From Pseudomonadota bacterium (GTDB taxonomy: Bacteria > Pseudomonadota > Gammaproteobacteria > Burkholderiales > Burkholderiaceae_C), in NCBI GenBank assembly GCA_023422975.1, contig JAFAGF010000286.1:1-14432 (forward strand): 14,432 bases of DNA. The letters are read 5' to 3'. The position numbers and the translations under genes were made by a program. The notes under the pieces were generated by a model. The model saw only the letters and a list, made by a program, of their open reading frames with translations, was not told the DNA's origin and did no database searches. Numbering within the stretch: position 1 is the first letter of the stretch; the number at the start of each line of letters is the position of its first letter. This document shows, piece after piece, positions 8,598-14,432 of this stretch.

Positions 8598-9617
8598 TTA
8601 GTCTGGCGCAGAGCCATCGGGCCGGGTATTGGCAATTTTTGACACTTCACGCGCTGGCAAGTGCTTGAGCTTGTGATCGCTCCACACCTGGCGCCAGCGG
8701 CGCGCACCGGCCAAGCCATGGCGCAAGCCCAGCATGTGGCGCGCAATGCTGTACCAGTGGGTGTCGTGCTCGCGGGCCTCGCGCTCCATGTAGTCCACCA
8801 TGGCCGCTTCAATGCTCTGGTGCGTGTGCTCAGACGGGGCGGCGCCGTAGTACAGCTCATCCCAGCGGCTCATCCACCAAGGGTTGTGGTAGGCCTCGCG
8901 CCCCACCATCACACCGTCCACCAGTTGCAACTGCGCTTGCACCACCTCATCGGTTTTGATGCCGCCGTTGATAGCAATCGTCAGCTGCGGAAAGTCGCGC
9001 TTGAGCTGGGCCACGATTTCATAGCGCAGGGGCGGAATATCACGGTTTTCTTTGGGCGACAAACCTTGCAGCCACGCATTGCGCGCATGCACGATGAAAA
9101 CCTCGCAGCCGGCTTCGGCCACCGTACCCACAAAATCGCGCACAAAGTCGTAGCTTTCGATTTTGTCGATGCCAATGCGGTGCTTGACGGTCACGGGAAT
9201 ATCCACGACATCGCGCATGGCCTTGACGCCATCGGCCACCAGACTGGCTTCGTTCATCAGGCAGGCGCCGAAAGCGCCGCGTTGCACGCGCTCGCTGGGG
9301 CAGCCGCAGTTCAGGTTGATCTCGTCGTAGCCCCAATCCTGCCCGATCTTGGCGGCTTTGGCCAAGTCCGCAGGCTCGCTGCCACCCAGTTGCAGGGCGA
9401 CAGGGTGTTCTTCCACGTTAAAACGCAAATGGCGCGCCTGATCGCCATGGATCAGCGCACCGGTAGTGATCATCTCGGTGTAGAGCAGGGTGTGCTTGGA
9501 CAGCAGGCGGTGCAGATAGCGGCAGTGGCGGTCTGTCCAGTCGAGCATCGGTGCGACAGACATGCGCCAGGGGCTGTAGGCAGCGGTATTTTTTTCTTGT
9601 GTGAAAGCAGAAGTCAT
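8598..9617 (-). CDS. dusA: tRNA dihydrouridine(20/20a) synthase DusA
   Basis: DusA is a flavoenzyme that reduces uridines 20/20a in the tRNA D-loop using NADPH. The 339-residue protein (E. coli DusA is of similar size) shows SVAPMLDWTDRHCRYLHRLL (20-39), YTEMITTGALIHGD (46-59), ALQLGGSEP (74-82), INLNCGCPSERVQRGAFGACLM with catalytic C106, VKHRIG, the FMN phosphate-binding INGGIKT and the GVMVGREAYHNPW segment. SVAPM..WTDRH..FR-type and GAFGACLM sequences point to the DusA subgroup rather than DusB or DusC. The ATG at 9617 was preferred over an in-frame TTG 25 codons upstream; GAGG lies about 12 nt before it. The small membrane-protein gene is 103 nt upstream on the same strand. Confidence 0.95.
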   Translation of the reverse strand: MTSAFTQEKNTAAYSPWRMSVAPMLDWTDRHCRYLHRLLSKHTLLYTEMITTGALIHGDQARHLRFNVEEHPVALQLGGSEPADLAKAAKIGQDWGYDEINLNCGCPSERVQRGAFGACLMNEASLVADGVKAMRDVVDIPVTVKHRIGIDKIESYDFVRDFVGTVAEAGCEVFIVHARNAWLQGLSPKENRDIPPLRYEIVAQLKRDFPQLTIAINGGIKTDEVVQAQLQLVDGVMVGREAYHNPWWMSRWDELYYGAAPSEHTHQSIEAAMVDYMEREAREHDTHWYSIARHMLGLRHGLAGARRWRQVWSDHKLKHLPAREVSKIANTRPDGSAPD

Positions 9618-9720
9618 TGCAAGGCGGGCCTCAGCCCCATGGCTGGCAAAGGGCTGTATTGTGCCCGCCGGCGCGCAAGATTTCAGCCACAAGGCTTTGT
9701 CGCAAGCGGCAGTATGTGGT

Positions 9721-9990
9721 TTAGGGGTTCACATTCCACTTGGCTTTAAAGTCAAACTCCAGCTGCTCGCATTGGCCTTCTTTGAACTGGGCGGGGGTGT
9801 TTTCCTTGGGGCCTTTTTCTCGCTCTTTCCAGCACAGACGAATGGTTTCACGCTCCAGCCATTGCGCTTCTTTGTTGGGAGAAAAATAAAACATGAGCTG
9901 GCTGCCCAGCATCAGCAAGGCAAACAGCGCAATCGGTGTGCCGATGATCCAGCGAACCAGTTTGGGTTTAGGAGTGGCTTTTTCAGTCAT
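9721..9990 (-). CDS. Small single-pass membrane protein of unknown function
   Basis: I do not recognise this 89-residue protein. It has a short basic N-terminus (KPKLVR), one hydrophobic helix at about 14-36 (WIIGTPIALFALLMLGSQLM) and a charged C-terminal part of about 50 residues containing two cysteines (RLCWKERE and GQCEQLEF) that could form a disulfide if that part is periplasmic. The positive-inside rule favours the N-terminus in the cytoplasm. The coding case rests on a clean ATG-to-TAA frame with a coherent topology in a same-strand gap between dusA and the NlpC/P60 gene; there is no clear Shine-Dalgarno. It starts 16 nt past the U-rich end of the preceding gene's terminator, so its promoter must be very close or overlap that terminator. 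Confidence 0.7.
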   Translation of the reverse strand: MTEKATPKPKLVRWIIGTPIALFALLMLGSQLMFYFSPNKEAQWLERETIRLCWKEREKGPKENTPAQFKEGQCEQLEFDFKAKWNVNP

Positions 9991-10010
9991 ACAAGGCAGT
10001 TTCTGGCAGA

Positions 10011-10043
10011 AATAAAAACAAAGGCCTGCATGAAGCAGGCCTT
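10011..10043 (-). terminator. Rho-independent terminator of the NlpC/P60 gene
   Basis: A perfect 9-bp stem, AAGGCCTGC (10021-10029) and GCAGGCCTT (10035-10043), with a 5-nt loop, is followed on the minus strand by a U-rich tail (TGTTTTTATT, 10020-10011). It begins 18 nt past the stop codon of the peptidase gene. Confidence 0.9.
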
Positions 10044-10061
10044 GGAGCGCGAATGCAGCGG

Positions 10062-10643
10062 TCAGGGCGTTTTCAGATCGCTGGACAGCAAGCTGTCGGT
10101 GTCGACATTGGCCACGTCAACGCGGCGTGCGCCATTGAAGCGCTTGGTCCAGTAGCTGGTATTCATGCTCTCAACGCGTACGGTTTTGCCCTTGCTGGGG
10201 GAGTGAATGAACTGGCCATTGCCCACATAGATGCCCACATGGCTGAAGGTGCGGCGCATGGTGTTGAAAAACACCAAATCACCCGGCTTGAGCTCTTTCT
10301 TGTCAATCTTTTGGGTGGCTTTGGCTTGCTCGTCGGCACGGCGGGGCAGCAGATGGCCCACGGTGTCTTGGTAGATAGCGCGTACAAAGCCACTGCAGTC
10401 AAAGCCGGTTTCTGCACTGGTGCCGCCGAAACGGTAGGGAATGCCAATCATGCCCATGGCCGTATTGATCAGGCTGGACGTGTTGGATGCAACGGAGTGA
10501 CCCACCGTTTGCAGATTGGCCCCAAGACCGCGCTCCTTCAGGATTTCGGTCAACCGATCCTGGGACAGCGCTTCGTCGACGGTGGGAGCTGCTTGCACGC
10601 TTCCACAGGCAAGGGCGAGAACTAATAGCCATTTGCAAGTCAT
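10062..10643 (-). CDS. Secreted NlpC/P60 (C40) cell-wall peptidase
   Basis: C40 peptidases cut peptidoglycan stem peptides in the periplasm during wall growth or recycling. The 193-residue protein has a cleavable signal peptide (MTCKWLLVLALACGSVQA, cut before AP; the Cys lacks a proper lipobox) and one NlpC/P60 domain at about 58-178. Catalytic residues are C83 in FDCSGFVR, H135 in FSHVGIYVGN and a third polar His, H147, in FIHSPSKGK; PYRFGGTS and LKPGDLVFF are also typical. There is no SH3 or LysM targeting domain. The start is ambiguous: the ATG at 10643 gives a normal signal peptide, while an in-frame GTG at 10661 has GGGAAG about 5 nt upstream and would add six residues. Its own terminator follows. 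Confidence 0.93.
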   Translation of the reverse strand: MTCKWLLVLALACGSVQAAPTVDEALSQDRLTEILKERGLGANLQTVGHSVASNTSSLINTAMGMIGIPYRFGGTSAETGFDCSGFVRAIYQDTVGHLLPRRADEQAKATQKIDKKELKPGDLVFFNTMRRTFSHVGIYVGNGQFIHSPSKGKTVRVESMNTSYWTKRFNGARRVDVANVDTDSLLSSDLKTP

Positions 10644-10842
10644 GGGCGGGAAGGTTATCACGGCTTCCCGACGTTGTGGGCAGAAAATGCCCTACAAACC
10701 GCATCTAATTGAGGTTTTCAACTGGGTGTTTGTGCGGAATTTGATGTGAAGCAGTTGGGTGTAACTTCCCCAAGCAGGGGCCCAGCCAGTCCTTATCACT
10801 GCGACAATGCAGCTTTATTTAAGAACACTCTAGGAAAAACAC
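10644..10842. promoter_or_regulatory. Divergent intergenic region, peptidase / isochorismatase-family gene
   Basis: This 199-bp gap must hold promoters in both directions. I see no strong -35/-10 pair. A GC-rich stretch (CCCC..GGGGCCC, about 10769-10784) and the isochorismatase ribosome site AGGA (10832-10835) are the only clear landmarks. Confidence 0.35.
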
Positions 10843-11451
10843 ATGTTGCTGGATGCCGATGACTCGCAGTTGTTGCTGATCGACTACCAAGAAAAATTGA
10901 TGCCAGCCATTTTTGAAGGCCCTCAGGTACTGGCGAATGCCATCAAGCTCGCCAAGCTGGCCAACATGATGCAGGTGCCCGTGTGGGCCACGGAGCAAAA
11001 CCCTAGCCGCCTTGGCCACAACGACGCGCAATTGCGCGCGCTGTGTGATGAGACATTTGCCAAGATGAGCTTTAGCGCCGCAGAAGAGGGCTTGATTGAC
11101 GTGCTGCGCCCGCCTGTCAAAAAGCAGCAGGGCGGGAATGCCCGCAGTTTGCCTAAGCATTTACAAAAGCCTGCCACGCCCCAAGAGCCTGAGCGTCCAT
11201 CCATCATCATCGCAGGCTGTGAAGCCCATGTTTGCTTGATGCAGACAGCCTTACAGTTGTTGGAAGAGGAGATGGAAGTGTGGGTGGTCACCGATGCTTG
11301 CAGCTCGCGCACCGAGCGTAACCGCGATGCAGCATTTGACCGTTTGGCAGGCGCTGGCGCTGAACTGGTCACTACCGAGATGGTGGCGTTTGAGTGGCTG
11401 CGCAGCTGCGAGCACCCTGCGTTCAAGCAAATGCTGGAATTGGTCAAGTAA
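10843..11451 (+). CDS. Isochorismatase-family (cysteine) hydrolase
   Basis: This is a cysteine hydrolase of the isochorismatase-like fold; the substrate is unknown. The 202-residue protein has the catalytic set D14 (LLLIDYQEKLMP), K74 (FAKMSFS) and C131 (AGCEAHVCLMQTA), plus WATEQNPSRLG at 48-58, which places it nearer the YcaC/ISOC1-ISOC2 branch than the menaquinone or siderophore isochorismatases. Residues about 91-119, between the FAKMSFS region and the strand SIIIAGCEAHVC, form a Pro/Lys/Gln-rich insert. AGGA 7 nt upstream supports the ATG. The gene stands alone on the plus strand and ends in its own terminator, so the neighbours give no clue to the substrate. Confidence 0.9.
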   Translation: MLLDADDSQLLLIDYQEKLMPAIFEGPQVLANAIKLAKLANMMQVPVWATEQNPSRLGHNDAQLRALCDETFAKMSFSAAEEGLIDVLRPPVKKQQGGNARSLPKHLQKPATPQEPERPSIIIAGCEAHVCLMQTALQLLEEEMEVWVVTDACSSRTERNRDAAFDRLAGAGAELVTTEMVAFEWLRSCEHPAFKQMLELVK

Positions 11452-11471
11452 GACTCGGACTTCACGCATTG

Positions 11472-11501
11472 AAAAGCTCTGCCCGACGCGGAGCTTTTTT
11501 A
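11472..11501 (+). terminator. Rho-independent terminator of the isochorismatase-family gene
   Basis: An 11-bp stem with one G-T pair (11472-11482 with 11488-11498, 5-nt loop) is followed by six Ts (11495-11500). It begins 20 nt past the stop codon. On the minus strand the same stem also has a short U-run (AAAA at 11472-11475) and could help stop the TolC transcript. Confidence 0.9.
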
Positions 11502-11610
11502 TTAACTATTGAATACAGCTTACATGAATAGCAAAATAACCCTTAATAAAGGCTAATTTCATAGATAAGGGCACAAGAAAACAAAAGCTACGCCCTGGTC
11601 TAATAATTCA

Positions 11611-11624
11611 ATAGCTGCTTACGC
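11611..11624. repeat. Possible remnant of the ATAGCTGC repeat
   Basis: ATAGCTGCTTACGC at 11611-11624 resembles one arm of the elements at 6124 and 8490 (ATAGCTGCyaNCGC), but I find no convincing partner arm. The surrounding 11502-11687 is AT-rich and has no gene or clear terminator for the minus-strand TolC gene. The match is short and could be chance. Confidence 0.3.
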
Positions 11625-11687
11625 AGAAAGCTCAAGGATTCCAAGATCAATGCACTTGCAAACCCAGCATTCACTAGCGCAAAGTGC

Positions 11688-13109
11688 TCATTTTTTGAGA
11701 GAGCTTGGAATAGTGGGTACCGTTTCCAGTTGGGCGGGGCTGAGTACGGCATTGATGCGGTGGACGTCTTGCATACGCAAATTGCCAGCCGCCTGGCGCA
11801 GTTGCAGCTGTCCCACCAGCAGGTTGTAGCGGGCTTGAGCCAAGTCTTTTTGCGACTGATACAGCTGGCTTTGGGCATTCAACACATCCATGTTGATACG
11901 CACGCCCACTTCATAGCCCAGCAGGTTGGCTTCCAAAGCACTTTGGCTGGAAGCCACCGCAGCCTCCAGGGCTTGTACTTGTCCGTAGCCTGACTGCACA
12001 CCCAAAAATGCGGTGCGCACCGCCTGGTTGACTTGGCGCTTGGCGTCTTCCAGATCTGCGCGGGCTTTTTCTTCCAGTGACAGGGTTTCTTTCACACGGT
12101 TTTGTACGGCAAATCCTGCGAAGAGGGGAATATTCATCACCACACCCACCGTGCCCACGGTGGAGTTGTTGCGCATGGGCAGGGTTAACGAGCCATCAGG
12201 ATTGCGCTGTGTGCCATAGCTGGCTTGCAAATCTACGGTGGGTTTGTGCCCTGCGTAGGCTTTGTCCGTTTCCAGCTGCGACATGTCCACCGCAATCAAT
12301 GCCTGCCGAATCAATGGGCTGTCGGTTTGTGCCGTGTCCAGCCATGTCTGTAAATCATTGGGCAGCAACTCTGGCAATCGTACGGGCTGCGCCAGTGGCC
12401 ACGGCGCAGCTCCGGCCACCCCCACCAATTGCTCCAGTGCAGCTTGTGCTACCCGCAGATCGTTTTCAGTGGCAATTTCTTGGGCACGAACCAAGTCAAA
12501 GCGGGCCTGCGCTTCGCGGGAGTCGGTGACGGTGGCTGTGCCAATTTCAAAATTACGTTTGGCGTACTCGTACTGCTCGGCCACCGCACGTTTTTGGGCC
12601 TGTACCAGGTGCAGGGTATCAAGCGCAGCCAGCACCTGAAAATACGCGCGGGCAGAGCGCACCAACAAATCCTGCAATGCAGCATCGACCTGGGCATAGG
12701 CCAGATCCACATTGCGCTCGCCCTGCCGGTAGGTGGCAAGGTTGGCGGGGTTGTACAACGGTTGCTTGGCTTGCAGGCTGGCAGAGTCTTGCCGCGCATC
12801 CAGCTGCTGTGTGGGGAAGCTGCCGCGCACCCTGGTCTCGCTGTACTGGCTGCCTGCTTGAATGCCTACTTGCGGTAGCAAACCGGCTTTCGCTTGTGCG
12901 CCTTTGCTGATGGTGGCGTCCAACTGGGCGCGTGCGCTTTGCCATGCGGCGTCATGGGCTTGGGCTTGTTCGGTGAGCTGCACCAGACTTTGGGCTTGCA
13001 CGGCCACAGGCGAGCCAGCCAGTAAAGCTGCGCAGGCAATCTGAATCGCCGAGGGTGCGAACAAGAACGCAAAGGCGCGGGGAAAGGGCTGCCCGAATGA
13101 AAACACCAT
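11688..13109 (-). CDS. tolC: TolC-family outer-membrane efflux/secretion channel
   Basis: TolC proteins are trimeric outer-membrane channel-tunnels that work with RND or type I export systems. The 473-residue protein has a signal peptide (1-39, ending AVAVQA-like before QS) and two tandem OEP repeats of long helices: the first begins at SLVQLTEQAQAHDAAWQSAR and includes TVTDSREAQARFDLVRAQE, the second includes GVVMNIPLFAGFAVQNRVKE and GVRINMDVLNAQSQLYQSQK. These are hallmark segments of the TolC subgroup. No lipobox is seen, so it is not an OprM/NodT-type lipoprotein. The ATG at 13109 was chosen over a GTG at 13133 because GGAG lies 9 nt upstream. It follows the rhodanese gene by 62 nt and shares a strand with the RND pump at the right edge, a likely partner. 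Confidence 0.93.
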   Translation of the reverse strand: MVFSFGQPFPRAFAFLFAPSAIQIACAALLAGSPVAVQAQSLVQLTEQAQAHDAAWQSARAQLDATISKGAQAKAGLLPQVGIQAGSQYSETRVRGSFPTQQLDARQDSASLQAKQPLYNPANLATYRQGERNVDLAYAQVDAALQDLLVRSARAYFQVLAALDTLHLVQAQKRAVAEQYEYAKRNFEIGTATVTDSREAQARFDLVRAQEIATENDLRVAQAALEQLVGVAGAAPWPLAQPVRLPELLPNDLQTWLDTAQTDSPLIRQALIAVDMSQLETDKAYAGHKPTVDLQASYGTQRNPDGSLTLPMRNNSTVGTVGVVMNIPLFAGFAVQNRVKETLSLEEKARADLEDAKRQVNQAVRTAFLGVQSGYGQVQALEAAVASSQSALEANLLGYEVGVRINMDVLNAQSQLYQSQKDLAQARYNLLVGQLQLRQAAGNLRMQDVHRINAVLSPAQLETVPTIPSSLKK

Positions 13110-13171
13110 GGAAAACGTCTCCAAGAATCTCACCGGCAGCGTCTGACTGCCTTGTTGTTATGACAGTCGAT

Positions 13172-13522
13172 TCAATATTTCGGCACTTGGGGGTCACGCT
13201 CGTGGGACCAGGCATCAATGCCGCCAGTGATATTGGCCACGCATTCAAAACCCGCGCGCTCCACCAGAAACACGGCCACGCTCATGCTGCGTGCGCCGTG
13301 GTGGCACAGGCAGGCAATGGGACGCTCAGGATCGAGCTCATTGAGGCGAGAGGTGATCTCGCCCATGGGAATGCACTGCAGCTCAAACTTGTCGCTGGGG
13401 GCCACGCTGGCGACCTGGCATTCCCACTTTTCACGCACGTCTAACACAACGGGCTTGACCGCATCACCGGCGAATTGGCCCAACCACTCATCCAGCAGGG
13501 AAGGGCGCACTTGATAAAACAT
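13172..13522 (-). CDS. Single-domain rhodanese-like sulfurtransferase
   Basis: Rhodanese domains transfer sulfane sulfur through a persulfide on an active-site cysteine. The 116-residue cytoplasmic protein contains VVLDVREKWE (25-34), IPMGEITSRLNEL (51-63) and the active-site loop CHHGARS with C73, then TGGIDAWSHERDP. The 6-residue loop after the Cys fits small sulfurtransferases such as GlpE-type proteins; the sulfur acceptor is unknown. A GGAGAG ribosome site sits 4 nt before the ATG. It lies 33 nt after the PIMT-like gene and 62 nt before tolC, consistent with one operon; from memory this order is common in betaproteobacteria. Confidence 0.92.
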   Translation of the reverse strand: MFYQVRPSLLDEWLGQFAGDAVKPVVLDVREKWECQVASVAPSDKFELQCIPMGEITSRLNELDPERPIACLCHHGARSMSVAVFLVERAGFECVANITGGIDAWSHERDPQVPKY

Positions 13523-13555
13523 ACAACTCTCCGGTGAAACCGCTCAACGCAGACT

Positions 13556-14263
13556 TTAGAACGCGAAACGGGGGGCGGTGGCAAAGCCTTGCAGACGTGG
13601 CACCACGAGATCCCAAGGGGTCTTGGCGGTGGTCTGGCCGTTTTGCTTGGTCACGATGGTGAAGCGCATCATGGGTTTTTGGCCCACGATGGCGGCTAGG
13701 CGGCCGCCTTCTTTGAGGTGCGACAGCAGTGTCTGGGGGAGCACTTCCACGGAACCACTGAGCAAAATTACATCAAAAGGCCCCTCGGGCAAGGTGTCCT
13801 TCGCACCGTCAGCCACGCGCACGGTGACGTTGGTGCAACCCGCGTCGGCCAGGTTTTCGCGTGCCATCTCTGCCAGCTCGGGGTTGATTTCCAAACTCAC
13901 CACTTCCTGGGCCAGCTTCGACAGCAAAGCTGCGCTGTAGCCCGAGCCTGTGCCAATTTCCAGTACGCGGTCTGTGGGTTGAATGTCCAGATCGTTGATC
14001 ATGCGCGCTTCTACGCGGGGCTGGAACATGCACTCGCCTTTTTCAATGGCGTTGACGTCATCTGTCAGGGGCACTTCAACGTCCATGAATGCCAGGCTGT
14101 ACTGTGCGGGCGGTGTGAAGTCTTCACGGCGCACGGTGTAGAGCGCTTCCAGCACGCTTTCGGCGGACACATTCCATGGGCGCACTTGCTGCTGCACCAT
14201 GTTGTAGCGAGCATTTTCGGTAGCGTCTTGGCGATCTAACAGGCTGTTCAGGGGCAAATTCAT
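13556..14263 (-). CDS. Protein-L-isoaspartate O-methyltransferase family protein (divergent)
   Basis: This is an S-adenosylmethionine-dependent methyltransferase of the Pcm family, whose classic members repair isoaspartyl residues. The 235-residue protein has the SAM-binding motif I VLEIGTGSGYSAALLSKL, the acidic VVSLEINPELAE, VRVADGAKD and FDVILLSGSVEVLPQTLL in the standard order. Just before motif I, Pcm has a TISQP-type active-site loop; here the equivalent is CMFQPRVEARM, so the Thr and Ser are replaced. Activity on isoaspartate is therefore uncertain. The ATG at 14263 was chosen because GGAGGA (14271-14276) lies 7 nt upstream, the strongest ribosome site in the window; the reading from 14302 crosses this site. 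The gene lies 49 nt after the RND pump and 33 nt before the rhodanese. Confidence 0.9.
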   Translation of the reverse strand: MNLPLNSLLDRQDATENARYNMVQQQVRPWNVSAESVLEALYTVRREDFTPPAQYSLAFMDVEVPLTDDVNAIEKGECMFQPRVEARMINDLDIQPTDRVLEIGTGSGYSAALLSKLAQEVVSLEINPELAEMARENLADAGCTNVTVRVADGAKDTLPEGPFDVILLSGSVEVLPQTLLSHLKEGGRLAAIVGQKPMMRFTIVTKQNGQTTAKTPWDLVVPRLQGFATAPRFAF

Positions 14264-14312
14264 TGTGGTCTCCTCCGCTGCGGGATGGCTTATCTGAAAC
14301 AAACTCAGGATT

Positions 14313-14432
14313 CTACGAGTCTAGGGGCGGTTCTGCGGCGTTGTCGGGCTCACGACCCTTCCAAAGCTTTTTGAACCACTGTGTCAAATCATCTAAATAG
14401 CAATACACCACCGGCACGACCACCAAGGTCAG
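14313..14432 (-). CDS. C-terminal end of an RND (HAE1/AcrB-like) efflux transporter
   Basis: Only the last 39 codons are in the window, running in from the right edge to a TAG. The sequence LTLVVVPVVYCYLDDLTQWF followed by a charged tail (KKLWKGREPD...) is typical of the last membrane helix and cytoplasmic C-terminus of inner-membrane RND pumps, where a LTLxVVPVxY motif ends TM12. The exact subfamily and substrate cannot be judged from this fragment. It lies 49 nt upstream of the PIMT-like gene on the same strand; tolC two genes further on could be its outer-membrane channel. Confidence 0.8.
   Translation of the reverse strand: MTLVVVPVVYCYLDDLTQWFKKLWKGREPDNAAEPPLDS

Noticed and set aside
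8661..9749. A 362-codon open frame on the plus strand covering dusA
   Set aside because: It is antisense to a clearly recognisable DusA, has a His/Ala/Val-rich composition typical of reverse-frame shadows in GC-rich genes, and shows no family motif.
11600..11878. A 92-codon minus-strand open frame
   Set aside because: It is mostly a shifted frame of the TolC 3' end, has no ribosome site, and has no coherent features.

Overview
The window looks like a housekeeping segment of a GC-rich betaproteobacterial chromosome, most likely Comamonadaceae (Rhodoferax/Acidovorax/Curvibacter-like). The pointers are a dap cluster containing a PilU-type ATPase, an intracellular PHB depolymerase of the Cupriavidus/Comamonadaceae type, a free-standing RsxB, a PIMT-like/rhodanese/TolC row, and intergenic inverted repeats that resemble, from memory, ones common in this family. 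The genus is inferred; no rRNA or other marker is present. Nearly all genes lie on the minus strand; only a chemoreceptor and an isochorismatase-family hydrolase are on plus.

Positions 1-4318 (minus; transcription runs right to left) hold dapC, dapD, a pilU-like pilus retraction ATPase and dapE, which is cut off by the left edge. dapC and dapD are 9 nt apart. A strong intrinsic terminator follows dapD, so pilU-dapE probably has its own promoter or depends on read-through. The three dap genes cover succinylation, transamination and desuccinylation of the lysine/diaminopimelate pathway.

Positions 4319-6224 hold a divergent intergenic region and a methyl-accepting chemotaxis protein. The receptor has two adjacent membrane helices, almost no periplasmic part, and a Cache-like domain at its C-terminus, after the signalling hairpin. 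A long inverted repeat ends this block and could terminate transcription from both sides.

Positions 6225-8597 (minus) hold phaZ (intracellular polyhydroxybutyrate depolymerase) followed 5 nt later by rsxB (soluble three-cluster ferredoxin-like protein). phaZ has an extended -10 box overlapped by a perfect TTGCA-G-TGCAA palindrome, a plausible PhaR-type operator. The intergenic region also carries a nested inverted repeat.

Positions 8598-10643 (minus) hold dusA (tRNA dihydrouridine synthase), a small single-helix membrane protein of unknown function, and a secreted NlpC/P60 cell-wall peptidase with its own terminator. Positions 10843-11503 (plus) hold an isochorismatase-family hydrolase and its terminator.

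Positions 11688-14432 (minus) hold the 3' end of an RND efflux pump gene, a PIMT-like methyltransferase, a single-domain rhodanese and a TolC-type outer-membrane factor. The gaps are short (33-62 nt) and the last three genes have Shine-Dalgarno sites, so this looks like an operon in which pump and outer-membrane channel may be partners.

I found no mobile element, phage, CRISPR array, tRNA or rRNA, and nothing resembling a new defence or biosynthetic system. The most unusual items are the chemoreceptor architecture, the repeat family, the phaZ operator candidate and the altered active-site segment of the PIMT-like protein.
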